Made by a program: the position numbers and the translations under genes. From positions 23,484,317 through 23,548,316 of the forward strand of contig CM060202.1 of assembly GCA_030562195.1 (NCBI GenBank): DNA of 64,000 bases. The letters are read 5' to 3'. Of the stretch, positions 11,680 through 23,362 are shown piece by piece. Position 1 is the first letter of the stretch. Every line of letters begins with the position of its first letter. Below the pieces are notes generated by a model. It had not been told where the DNA came from and ran no database searches. It was given only the letters and a program-made list of their open reading frames with translations. The DNA comes from Nipponacmea schrenckii. Taxonomy: Eukaryota; Mollusca; Gastropoda; Lottiidae.

Positions 11680-12822
11680 CTAACGATGGATTAGAAATTT
11701 TCTTATCTAGAGGTGGATTCAAACCTATGGAACCTAATCGCCCAGCAGACGACAATGCAACTCGCAACGATGTGAGATACATTATATAAAAGATATTCAG
11801 TGAGATTAAGTCTAAGGGGAAACAACACTCTTTAAAAATGCAGATCACAATAATTGAATATGCCTTGTCACGACAATTCTGTCAACACCACGGTTTAAAT
11901 CCAATAGAAAAAATCAATACAGAGAGTAGAATTGGAGTGGACACGTGACGTCACTTCACCACCAATATTGACGAGAGCAGACGACTATAATGAGATGGCA
12001 TAAGAGTCGAGATCGTGCCATTTCTCACGACTTGCAGGCATCATTGGAATATTTCTCTCCGTGAAATAGTTCCATATTGTTGAGTACTGTGTGCAAAAAT
12101 TGGATTTAGCAGACGGTCTGATATGCCCAAATAAGGTGAGATCAAATTGATTCATGTTTTAAACATAGAGCACTGACTAAGTCGATGATATACTGCGTCT
12201 AACGCAATTATAAGCGTGTAATATTGGAAAACTTTTCTTATTAAGACTCGAACAATACCATATGTAGTAGTAAAACATGCCTGATACATTCCGATAGGCA
12301 TGTCATTGTTTATAGGTGCGTTATATAGTTACATAACATGGTTTTAGATATTCTTACGGTATTTTACTCTAGTCCCATTCCACTCTGAAAGGGCCTATTA
12401 CATACACTGGTATCTCGGGGTTAAGTTTAATCCTCTATTTTAAGAAATCAGTCGAAACTTCCTTTTAGACGACAGACCTGAATATTTCAGCGCACATTTT
12501 CAGACTGGATAATAAATATATAAACTATTCATTTATAAACTGAAAGATAATAGATTTATGTATTGTAGTCCAATATAGATTGAAGCCTTGTATTTACATG
12601 TATTTCCGTTCGTCTGTAACATATTGAAGTAATTACTTGATAAACAATTCGAGTCGGATTTTAAATGTTATTGGTTTTATGTTAACAGCGTTTGGGCTCC
12701 CTTTTCAGATATCAAGCAGCAATCAAAGGCAACAGTATATTGTTCGTAATCATGTTTCATGTTTTTCTAATCTATTGAAAGCAATCTAATCTTTAAATGG
12801 CATTTAGTAAAGGTGCTAGATC

Positions 12823-12983
12823 AACAAAACAAATTCTTATGGATACAATTACTAACTTTATTTAAGCGACGTTTCAACCAGCGTTCTCTGGTCTTTATCA
12901 TTGCTTGATAAAGACCAGAGAACGCTGGTTGAAACGTCGCTTAAATAAAGTTAGTAATTGTATCCATAAGAATTTGTTTTGTT
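12823..12983. mobile_element. Foldback element, copy 2 (hammerhead-like core)
   Basis: A nearly perfect 161-bp inverted repeat, arms starting AACAAAACAAATTCTTATGG, with a loop of a few bases near 12903. The right arm on the plus strand reads TTGATAAAG, then a stem ACCAG/CTGGT with an AGAACG loop, then GAAACGTCGC and a TTAAATAAAGTTAGTAATTG tail. This order (GAT.A, stem, GAAAC, GTC) resembles hammerhead ribozymes of Penelope-like elements and retrozymes, although the CTGATGA box is altered. No proteins are encoded. Confidence 0.7.
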
Positions 12984-13002
12984 ATTGAAAGCAAGTTGTT
13001 CT

Positions 13003-13485
13003 TTACTTTACATCTTTAAACACTCTAGATTAGCTGATATCTTTACTGTAACTCTTTAAACACTCTAGGTTAGCTGATATCTTTACTGTTACTCTTTAAA
13101 CACTCTAGGTTAGCTGATATCTTTACTGTAACTCTTTAAACACTCTAGGTTAGCTGATATCTTTACTGTAACTCTTTAAACACTCTAGGTTAGCTGATAT
13201 CTTTACTGTAACTCTTTAAACACTCTAGATTAGCTGATATCTTTACTGTAACTCTTTAAACACTCTAGATTAGCTGATATCTTTACTGTAAACTCTTTAA
13301 ACACTCTAGATTAGCTGATATCTTTACTGTAACTCTTTAAACACTCTAGATTAGCTGATATCTTTACTGTAACTCTTTAAACACTCTAGGTTAGCTGATA
13401 TCTTTACTGTAACTCTTTAAACACTTAGATTAGCTGATATCTTTACTGTAACTCTTTAAACACTCTAGATTAGCTGATATCTTTA
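13003..13485. repeat. 40-bp tandem array, about 12 copies
   Basis: The unit is ACTCTTTAAACACTCTAG followed by RTTAGCTGATATCTTTACTGTA. Copies are more than 95 percent alike by eye, with single-base indels, and the array fades out at about 13485. Confidence 0.9.
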
Positions 13486-13540
13486 CCTGTACCCTTTAAC
13501 CCTGGCTCATATTTAACCTGTAACTCTTCAATAAATTCAG

Positions 13541-14035
13541 TTGCGAAAATAGTATCTTAAAACTCAAGTTTGATATCTTTATTATTAACCAATACTATTC
13601 TACCTTCGCTAATCGGCCATCATGTGTATACTTTATTGTAAAACAGTTCCAGATGGGCGTTGCATTATTGTGCAGGTTAATAATCAGCACATTGTAGACT
13701 GTTTTATTTTTCTGTACACATTTTAAATATTTCTAGATAAATTAGTATTTCCTGTACACTAATAATGGCCATAAAACCCAAAACAACCAACGATAAAGTT
13801 TTTCATTTGCGAAAATAAGCTCATCTTTAAACGTACAAGTTTGAAGTCTGTTATTGATTAACCAATACTATTCTATTCGCTAATCGGCCATCACGGACTA
13901 TAACTTTGAATGTAAAACGTTTCCTCGTGGGTCGTTAGATTAATGGACAAGGTTAATGAATCGAGCGAAGATTGTAGACTGTTTTTATTTTTCTGTCATC
14001 TTTTAAATATTTCTAGAAAATTAGTATTCCTGCCA
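13541..14035. repeat. Tandem duplication of about 250 bp
   Basis: Two diverged copies (about 13541-13775 and 13797-14035) share TTGCGAAAATA, TAACCAATACTATTCTA, TTCGCTAATCGGCCATCA, ATTGTAGACTGTTTT and TTTAAATATTTCTAGA.AAA. I see no protein-coding signal in either copy. Confidence 0.7.
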
Positions 14036-14904
14036 GATATCCGACCGGAATTTAAAAATTGTATGTTTCGGAAATCAAAAATGTCATCTGAAGATGAGAC
14101 AGGATTAGAAGTACTTGTAATAGGTATCCATATCAAGGATACCTAGTGCCAATTTAATCAAGTCAGTAGGCTACTTTTATTAAAAATTTACTTGAGTTTT
14201 ATTGAATAAACTGTTATTAAAATATATGAAATATGAAGCTACGATGAAAAGAGAAAAAATAGAACAGTATTTTCATATAGTACTTTTTATTATTGGGATT
14301 CTATAATACTACCAGTTTTCTGAATCTGGCTTTACTCGAACACAGGGGGTTAGAAATACTAAAACACGATGACTATTTCTAAGAAATTTGGCAGTTCCAG
14401 TGATCAAGGCTGTATTTGTTGTGTCGATCGAGTTGTTTCATGGAACTCATGGGACAGTAGCCGAGTCCAGGAGCCCTTGTTTTGTAAATTTTTTACATTG
14501 GTTAAAGCCCGACCCTAGAGGATGTCATTTGACACTCTGTAACCTGTTGTAAGCATACTAAGAACGTAGGGCAAAACTAATTACTTGTATTATAAAAAGG
14601 TTCATCAGGGACTAGATCGCTATAATATATTGTTGGTAATAATACTATAGATGATTTTTATATCACCATAACACATTGTCCTCGTCCCTGTAGACAGAGT
14701 GAGTTAATTAAACAACCATCTATAATCTTTACCTTTATAACACCATATCGTGCTGTATTGGATTCATATTGAAACTAAACGAGTAGGTCATACCATCTAT
14801 TTTCCATGTTAATATGCAGTTTAAGTTTAGGAGATAAGAGACAAAAGTCGAGGGATATCGTTTCTAATCAAACATTCTCCTGTAAAACACACGATTCAAA
14901 ATGA

Positions 14905-15130
14905 AATAAATGGAATTTTACGTCCTACTCTTCTGCACCTTATGGGATAACGAAGACTGGCAATGCCATGTAGTGTGCAATGAGGAATTTTTAGCAAGAC
15001 AACTGCATTAGCCTAATCTTTTAGCGATTTCCAGCAATCGAGAGATCTTTAACGTACACAGCCCACGGTGCCTCGGTTTTTTGTCCCATCCGAACGACTA
15101 AACGCTTGTCTCCAGATTCAAAGTGAAATG
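14905..15130 (+). repeat. Dispersed SINE-like repeat, best copy
   Basis: About 220 bp starting AATGGAATTTTACGTCCTAC, followed by TCTTCTGCACCTTATGG, GAAGACTGGCAATGCCA, GTGTGCAATGAGG, CAGCAATCGAGAGATCTTTA and GTGCCTCGG. Shorter pieces of the same family, often with a GAAATGAAATGAA edge, lie at 11045-11175, 15365-15435, 17145-17215, 19845-19900, 20588-20652, 37205-37268, 46676-46718, 47508-47562 and 63470-63520, in both orientations. Length, dispersion and variable truncation fit a SINE or MITE. I could not confirm a tRNA-type A/B box, so the class is open. Confidence 0.65.
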
Positions 15131-15499
15131 ACAATTTATATATGATTACATGGTTTTGATCTGCCATGAAATATCTAAATATCCGTGAAGTAAATTTAAT
15201 GTTATCTGGCAGTCATTTTCTTTCATGTTCTTCATATAAAGCAATACTTCAATACACAACGGTAAAACATAGATCAAACCTGTTTTCAGAATCGTAGAAT
15301 CATGTTGCCTTGTTGGCAGCATCTGAAGCATCTCAACAAACTTATTTTCTATACTTAAACCATGAATGGTGTTGCCGCCTCCATAAGCTCATAAGATTCA
15401 GAAGATTAGGACGTAAAACTCCATTCATTTCATTCCATTTCTCCCATTCCGCATTAATCCGACTTCGTCTTCAGAAAGGAGTTATTGGTCCTTGAACTT

Positions 15500-18400
15500 T
15501 CTAATAAACAATAGACACCAGCTGCGATATACCCCTACCCCTAAGAAACACACCCCCCCCCCCCCCGCGCGCCCCTAATGTAAATCCATACCTTATAAAT
15601 CTTTGTTGTTTTCTAGTCTCAGTATTGACCCTGTATAATAGTAATTGATTTTCGTATTCTGTTTTTCTTTCTTCGTTTCGTGACTCAGAAATATTTAGCT
15701 CTCATTCAATTTCCGGTATCGCTTGTAATAAAATCAATCTTATAGACTAAGGTTTTTATCGTAACAATTGAGAGACCAGAGGAACAAATAGCATCTATTT
15801 TCACCAAGTCAGATGTTCCTGCTTCTTGCATTTCTCTAATACAGGGTGTTTATAACGGCTCTATGCTTTAAACCGCTTATTATACTGTTAGACAATCACT
15901 ATTGCATTTGGTTACCTCTTAAGATTAACTTTGTCATCTAAGAAGTGAAAGCAGCGCAGGTGTTGGTCACTTTGAAATATCTGACATGGAATTTCCATTA
16001 CAGAAAATGTCTTTATACACGAGAAGATGAAGACCATTTTACAAAAGGTTGCATTTGGTCACGTCTTAAGATAAACAAGGTCATTTTAGATATAATGGTG
16101 CAAAAGCACTTGGTCGTTTTGGAATGTCTGACAGGAGACATTAACCCCTTTTACACCAGGCCGCGATAAAGCGTTCCGTTCTCGGTCCGGACCAGGCCGC
16201 GATAAAATGTGCACGGTTTCGTTTGTGTAGTGTAAGCGGTAAAGATTCTCGGCACGCTTATTAGTGGAACTCTTCTAAAAGAAGTTAGAAATAACCCTTT
16301 ATGTCACCCGGATGTTGCAATGGCGAAAGAAAAAGTTTGAGTATGAGAGAACCCTATCGAGCCCAAATTAGGCTACCCATGGACTTTCATTTGAAAGAAG
16401 TGCTAAACAACGAATGTGGCGTTATCAAACAAGGAGAAAAAATTATTGTCATGGCGTTTGTTAACTCGTTGTTTACATTCTGTTGGGCAGCCATTTTAGA
16501 ATTTTAGAAATGATGACGAAATTCCGCGGGAAACGGTCAAGGTCGTCTTAGAGGCATGCGCAGTAAAGTAGACTCAGACTTCATACCGTTTACATTACAC
16601 AAATTTATCGAGTCCGTTCTCGGAACCGTTCCGAGACCACCTCCCCAAGGTGGGCCAGAATTGGAACGGTTCTCGGTACTTTCGACCTTTTACATTACAC
16701 AAAATGCATCGGTGCCGTTCTCATAACGGTTCCTAGAACGGAATATTTTTGTAATGTAAAAGGTGGTCATGGCCATGGCAACCATTTAACAAAAGATTTC
16801 ATTTGGCTACTTGGCCTGTTTAGGACAATGTCCCCATTAGACAAAAACTGTTGAGAAAACCTCTTACGATTATTTTAACAAGAGTTAGTTTGAGTCTGGC
16901 TAGAGGAAATGGTTCCAGACGTCCTAATACCAGTGTAATTATCTATTCTACTAAGAGAAAATAAAATAATGAGGAGCTATCGTGATAAATATAAATACGT
17001 CTCTATCAATTCATAGATTTATTGCTGTTATAGGTCATGAAAAATCATATTGCATGACGTTAAATTAAAATAATAATAACTTAAACAGTATTTTATAATA
17101 GCTTTCATTATCTAAAATAGAAAAGCTATTCTCTAACCCTTTCTCGCCTTCATTAGCTCATAAAGTGCAGAAAAGTAGGGCGTAAAACTCCATTCATTTC
17201 ATTTCATAGACTCTTTTTTTCTATAGAAGATCCTTTGGCTAGTTTGAACCCTGGCACATATTATTCCCAATCGGATTTTACTTGATCTTATTAACCATAT
17301 TGTGAAATTGTAGGAGAGTTGTTGTCCAAGCACACCCCCACCCCCCTCAATTGAGACGGTCTGTCCCTATTTGTACCCCTCTTGGAAGGTTGGCGCAGCC
17401 ATTTACTCTATACATCTTGGAATGCTGTCCATCCGTCTGATTTGATTAATTACTGAGATTAGGGCAGGCTAGTTATTGACTCTGACAGAAGGATTATAAA
17501 AATTAATCTAACAGTCTTTGATCAGGAACGTGATAAATTGCTGACGTTAAAAATAGAATAGAAGACGTGTAGCTTCATTTCCCGCCGATATTTATTAGGT
17601 TGTCGTCTGGTAAGGAGATTTTTATTAAATTTCAGGTCATTTCTTTTCTCTTCTGGTGATTAGCCTGAAATTAAGTGGCTATATTGGAATTGTCTTTGAT
17701 TTGCCCCAGGATAACAGTGACAATCCTGCAATACTGGAAATGGTTTGCGAGAACACCCTACATAAACACCACGTTCTGAAATGAACTGCCAGTATCCTGA
17801 AGCTAAATCAGAAGCAGAAACTCTTTCTACAACATTTAAATAAATTACACGATTCATTTCTCATGGCAGCCTTTGCATTTATCATCGGTTAGTGTATTCA
17901 CTTGACTGTAATCTACACAAAATCTAGCTATATTACTTCATATACGATCCATGGAATTCTATTTAGCATCATTAAACTTTTTTTTTGCACAGAATATTTT
18001 AACCTTATTAGCAACGCAGAGTTGACATTTACAGATTGTGAAACAGGTTTTTCAGTTGTTAAAGTCACCAAAGGCAAAGAATATTTGAAAGGAGTTGAAC
18101 TATGGTCCGACCATAGCAAAATATTGCTTTAATTAGCCATTCTTACATAATTGATCAAGTCCAAGAACTTAAAGTTTACACCAGCCCCCCCCCCCCCTTG
18201 TTGAAGAGACGATGTTATGAAGGGTATCGGAACAGTGTTGAACCTTAGTCAAATCATAGTAAATTTTACTATAGTTACAGACTTGCATAGCCATTCTTAC
18301 AATAGATAATTGATCAAGTCCAAGAATTAAGCTTCCATTAAGTATTAAATACGAAATAAAATCACTTGAAATATAATTAGTTAGTTTTGAAGCTGTTGAA

Positions 18401-21400
18401 ACATATGGTTGCAATAAACGTTTAGATACTAATAACCAGTTAGATATCGCTGGAAAATGAATCAAGACGCTGAATCTTGACATTTTTCCTTTCTGTCATA
18501 TTAGATACTTTCTAGTGGGTTAAACATAAAAATGTTATCGCCGCTAATGAAGTCATTAAAAGTATCGAACCTTCATTCGTTAAACTTCAATATTTTCAGT
18601 CTTTTACAAGAGAGTTCCAGGAATGGATCACTGGAGAAGCGGAATCAATAACTTGAACTAGTCTGAGAGAGATGGTCTGAAATTGAAAGCATTCTACCTT
18701 ATGAATTGAAAGCGAAGTCGTACGGTATGAAAAGGACAAATGCTATGAAAAGAGAGTCGGTGATTTGCGTTCGATTCTTTTTCTAAATCTTAAGCTGATG
18801 GCGAATTTAATTTCCGGTTTGGTTACGAGTCTATAGTAAATTCTTAGCCTGTTTTGAAGATGGAAGGTAAAAGAGACTGGTATGTCGTGGCTTTGTCCAG
18901 TTTTTTTTTTTGATGATGTAGATGTAATGGTCATTGCACACAATAATGAAAACAAAGTAATAACTTGTAATGGTTAATATTCATGTGTTGCTTTCTACAA
19001 AATATACCGTTAAATTACTATCTTAAAGATTTTTGATTGGTCGCTTTTAAAATCATAGAACAACTTGTCTCCTTTAAGTTATGAGATACGCCATTGAGCG
19101 TGAGCCCGTTTACTGGACACGTTTTTATGTATTGTCTTTCTTTTTAATTAAGTCACATTTGTTAGGGTCGTTAAATTAACGTTTGGACCAAATGTTGGTG
19201 TAATCAAGAGTTGTATTTTCATGGAGCTTTAGTCACTGAATATACATTGTTTTCAAGTCACAAAACGACGGCGCTGAGGAGGGCAGAAGTCTGGTTATAA
19301 AATTAAGGTCAGTGGGTTAATTTGCCTGAACAGCACAAAGTAAATCACTGCAATAATGAACAAATTACCTAATTTTATACAACGGAACGGAAAAACATGT
19401 TTTTGTTCTTTTCGGAAATCCTCTTCAACATCACCGATTATTTTCTGAATTCAATATTTTCTTTCCGTAATATAAAATTTAAAAAAACGGTGTTAACAAT
19501 ACTTTATGTAATCAATGCTATTGATCGGGATATAATTCACCAGATTAAGAATACGGAGGAGGCATTTTACATCCATAACCTCGTTAAGTTTCCGTACATT
19601 AGATTACTGTTTGAAATTATTGAATAATAAGGCTTGTAAAAGGAATATATTGTATGAATATTTGTGAAGAAAACAGACAAAATCAATATATTTACACTGT
19701 AATAAAACACATTATATTCGCAGGAGAACAAGTAGTTACACTGATATGTGGAATATATATATATATTTACATTGTCCTTTGTTTTCAATTAAAGATGGCA
19801 TAGTAACTAATTTCAAAATCATTTGATTCCTTCCTGTGATGGAAAGAAATGAAATGAAATTAATGGACTTTTTGTCCTACTCTTCTGCACCTTATGTGTC
19901 ATGGGAAAGAGCGTTGGGATTCATTGCCGTTCTGTAAAAAGGTCTTACCTATAAAACTGCGGAGAGAGAAAGTAGAACCATGTGGTCCATTTAAACAACG
20001 TACTTCAAGTGTTTCGATAGAATGCATCGTTATGTGGAGGTTACTGTGAGAAAATTCGAGTTAAGGGTGTTATGAAAAACACCTAGGTCACTATGCTATG
20101 AATTTCAGTATACATCAATTTGATAAGATGTGTGAAGTGAAGTGTTATTTTAATTAAAATGTGGTTTTCATACTTTGTCTCAAACATTTTGTAGTTTCCT
20201 TTGTATAGAGGTATAGTTCAGCAAGACGTAGATCGAAGTTGTTGTCGAATACGGGTAACGTATAAATGGTTGTAGATTATAAACCTGTTTTCAGTAGAGA
20301 CGAAACTGTAATTATTGTAACAGTGGTGTTAATTGCTGTGGTATTTAACAAGTGGTAATTAACGTTTACTATAATAACTGTACTGTCAAACACAGTTCAC
20401 ATTCTCACCATTCATAAACTGACTGTTAACACTGTTATAACACAGTCCGATACGGTGCCAGAAGTATAAGAATAACTGATATTGTGTCCCTGAACAGTGG
20501 TAATGGTCATCATCTAATTACCCTATTATCACGTGAACTAACACCAGGCTCCCACTGAGACATACCGCTGAATAATCTTCCCCTTTTGAAATGAAATGAA
20601 ATGAATGGAGTTTTACATCCTACTCTTCTGTACCGAATGAGCTAATGAAGACGGACCTATGTGATGAAGTATATATTCATATCATTGGTTGACCTGTTGA
20701 GACAAAATGTTGACCTCCTTCTCCTACCCCCTTTGGAACAAATCCAGGCCCACCCCTCAAACCGTAGGCTGTCTTACCAAAATCTAGAAGCCCGTAAAGG
20801 TTACTCGGTGTCACATGACACTAGAATTAGACTATATCGTATTATTTCCATTTATCGATGGATGTATATACAAATGTATTGTGCAAATCGGTTTCAAACA
20901 GGGCCTTGGTGCCAACAGAACGTTACTGGTATAGAATTTCATTTGTCCATTTCATTTTTAAGTCACAACGACCTGAATCGGAACAATTTGATCAAACTCC
21001 TATTGATTCAACTTGTTAAGCTTCAGAATAAAAAAAATAAAGTTTGAATGAATTAGTTCCTCGTCTAGTGAGAAGAGTCATGCCATTATATCTCTAATTT
21101 GGTTATCGTCAGATCTGACAACATTTCAGATAAATTTCTCAGAGTAGACAGAGTTAGTTGACATTAATAATAACAAATCTGAAACAATGATGTAACTTTC
21201 AATTATCTATTGATCGCTTGAGATGAATTAACAAGAAACACGGAAGTTATCTTTGAGTGTTGTGCAGCAAATGTGTTCACTAAATCTTGAACACGTGGCC
21301 TTCTTCATACGAGTATAGTATCGTCTGAACTATGCTTATGTATTTACACCATTTGGGTGAGGTGTTTGATAGGGATTACCATAGCAATTGCTAAGTATAT

Positions 21401-22779
21401 AACCTAAAACCTTGGGTTAGTAATTTATAAAGGGTAAGAATTTTGGACTTAATTTAGAACTGTTGGATTTCCATATTTTGTGATATCGCCCTTCGCCTTG
21501 ATGAATCGACTCTGAACGATTTCATTTAATGCTTATTAAGTTTCACAATTCGATACATTGTGTGTCTCTTAATGATCTTGGATACGATTTCTCGCCGGAA
21601 ATTGGACATCAATAGTTGACTGTAATACTGTTACTGTGACGGATAATCTTATCATTAACTTCCCGTAGTCACATTCTTTCAAGGAAATTCATATCTTATA
21701 GGGGAAATCTGGGCAGGTGGGACAGCTGTTTTATATAACATCTTAAGGGCCTTTATATATAAGATTCTTGACGACATGGTATTATGGTCCATATAGTATC
21801 AATATCTATATGATATCAACTGCTAACAATAACTTTAGTGCACAATTTCCAATTTCTACTGTCTAAAACAAGGGGTTTCAATCTAGGGGTAATTTAGTAA
21901 TTTTTGGGGAGTAATGAAGAACTGTGTTATCTAACAAAACATCTTCGGGTATTTTATAACTGAAGTCGTTCTATGCAAACAGGCTATATTCTCAGATTGC
22001 AGAGAAAACATCAGATTTATAGACTGTAAAGAAACGATCCAGGTAGGAAACGGACAAGTCCAGGACAAGGAAAACTGCCCGGAAATTATAAGTTACAGTT
22101 AAATGTTAGATGATTATGTTAATGGACATATTCCTGACATTAAGATATATATTAACAATAACTCGATATGGTAGCCTACTCTTCATTCGTTACCAATTTA
22201 TCGATAGATGAACAGTGATGTTCAGGGGAAATTGGGACGTTGTTTATCAACCGTACTTCAATATTCAATAAATATTAATCAAAGATAAATGTCCGTTAAA
22301 TTTTATTTACAAACTTTTGTATATTATAGTGATAAATTAAAAAGAATATCCCCATTCCATTCTTTAACAATCGCTTTCTTCTAATTATCCGTCTGGAAGA
22401 TTGAGGATATTGATACGTTAATTATGATCTGTTATAAACTGAGTGACCAATCTATAAAAGATATTTATTACCTGTTTTACATATTATATTAGTGTATTGA
22501 TTAAATTAGTACTGTTCTTTAAACATCAACTTGGCAAAAGGCAGACAGTTGAATGATTTCTATCTCAACTTACTAACTGATAAATTAAATTTATACACTT
22601 ATTTCAAATCCCTTTTGTTTGAAAGGGGTAACCGGGTGTTCAGGACGCGAAAATCAAGTTTGGTAGGGGTAACTGGGGATATGAGGACGATGATTTAGTA
22701 TAATATCATTGTGAAAGAAAATCGATATACTTCAATTAGAGTATTCATTATTTACGATAGAGAAAGGGATGCTGATCTT
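15500..22779. other. Gene-poor interval
   Basis: Apart from the repeats listed separately I see no supported exon. Notable details are poly-C runs at about 15550 and 18186, and a partial duplication of an AGCCATTCTTACA...TTGATCAAGTCCAAGAA block at 18134-18180 and 18288-18335. A 128-codon plus-strand frame at 20661-21047 begins inside a dispersed repeat and has no recognised domain. An untranslated first exon of the channel gene may be hidden here. Confidence 0.4.
16145..16770. mobile_element. Probable non-autonomous DNA transposon (CCTTTTACA ends)
   Basis: The left edge reads CCCCTTTTACACCAGGCCGCG and the right edge is the inverse TGTAATGTAAAAGGTGG. Between them GTTCTCGG, GAACGG and TTTACATTACACAAA motifs recur in both orientations, especially at 16590-16770. 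Locally it is more GC-rich than the surroundings. A 68-codon frame at 16301-16507 has no recognised similarity. No exact target-site duplication was found, so the ends are approximate. Confidence 0.4.
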
Positions 22780-22963
22780 TGCACATCTTCACTCACAATT
22801 CCGTCCACCCAGCTGTAAATGAGTACGGATAATCCGGGAAAGATCAATGCCAAGGGGTTTGGCCAAGAACCAGCAGGTAGAAAGGATCCATCCCTGCCAC
22901 GGCGGACTTGTGAACCTATGTTGTTATCCTTGTAAAATATAGTTGTTTCTTTCTTTCTTTATG
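22780..22963 (+). mobile_element. SINE copy with TTTC tail
   Basis: The sequence reads CTGTAAATGAGTACGGATAA, CCGGGAAAGATCAATGCC, GTAGAAAGGATCC, ATCCTTGTAAAATATAG and ends in (TTTC)n. It matches copies at 38150-38420 and 62465-62603. It is probably a 5'-truncated tRNA-derived SINE. Confidence 0.65.
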
Positions 22964-23184
22964 CGTGTCAAATAGAATTTGAAACGGTTTATTTTCGTTA
23001 TAATTTTTTTTTCTTTTTTCTTTCATATTCTATTGAACAACTGCCAGAACGTCGACTCGCTTCTTCTGCTGCCAACTGAAGTATAAACCTTTGCAAAGTT
23101 ACCAAAGGTCGTGTCAAAGTTTGTCATGGTTGAAATTTTCAAAATATCCAAAAGTGCAGTAACTTGAATTTTGTTTATTTCAGG

Positions 23185-23362
23185 ATGGTTTTAAGAAGGA
23201 GTAATGTTCGGTTATTGGTGTTAGCCTTATTCTATGTCCTATATCTCGTCATAGGAGCTTCTATATTCTCAGCTATCGAGGGCCCATTGGAGAATAAGCT
23301 GATCCGACTGTTAAGAAAGATTAGATCCGAGTTTAAAGAAGCTCATAAAGAATGTGTTACTG
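23185..23362 (+). CDS. K2P channel alternative first coding exon A
   Basis: The ATG lies one base after a good acceptor (TTTATTTCAG ending at 23183), so an untranslated exon must exist upstream. It encodes a short cytoplasmic N-terminus, helix M1 (LLVLALFYVLYLVIGASIF) and the start of the cap, ending HKECVT with a GTGAGT donor in phase 1. No further channel exon follows for 13 kb, so it most likely splices to 37731. A dead duplicate is the alternative, but the exon is open and its splice sites are intact. Confidence 0.8.

Noticed and set aside
17660..17857. Minus-strand frame with VSASDLASGYWQ, resembling a Ty3/gypsy reverse transcriptase
   Set aside because: Only one short motif fits. The following residues do not match the MPFGL...NAP segment expected next, so I did not annotate an element.
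20661..21047. A 128-codon open frame
   Set aside because: No domain, no splice context, and its start lies at the end of a dispersed repeat.
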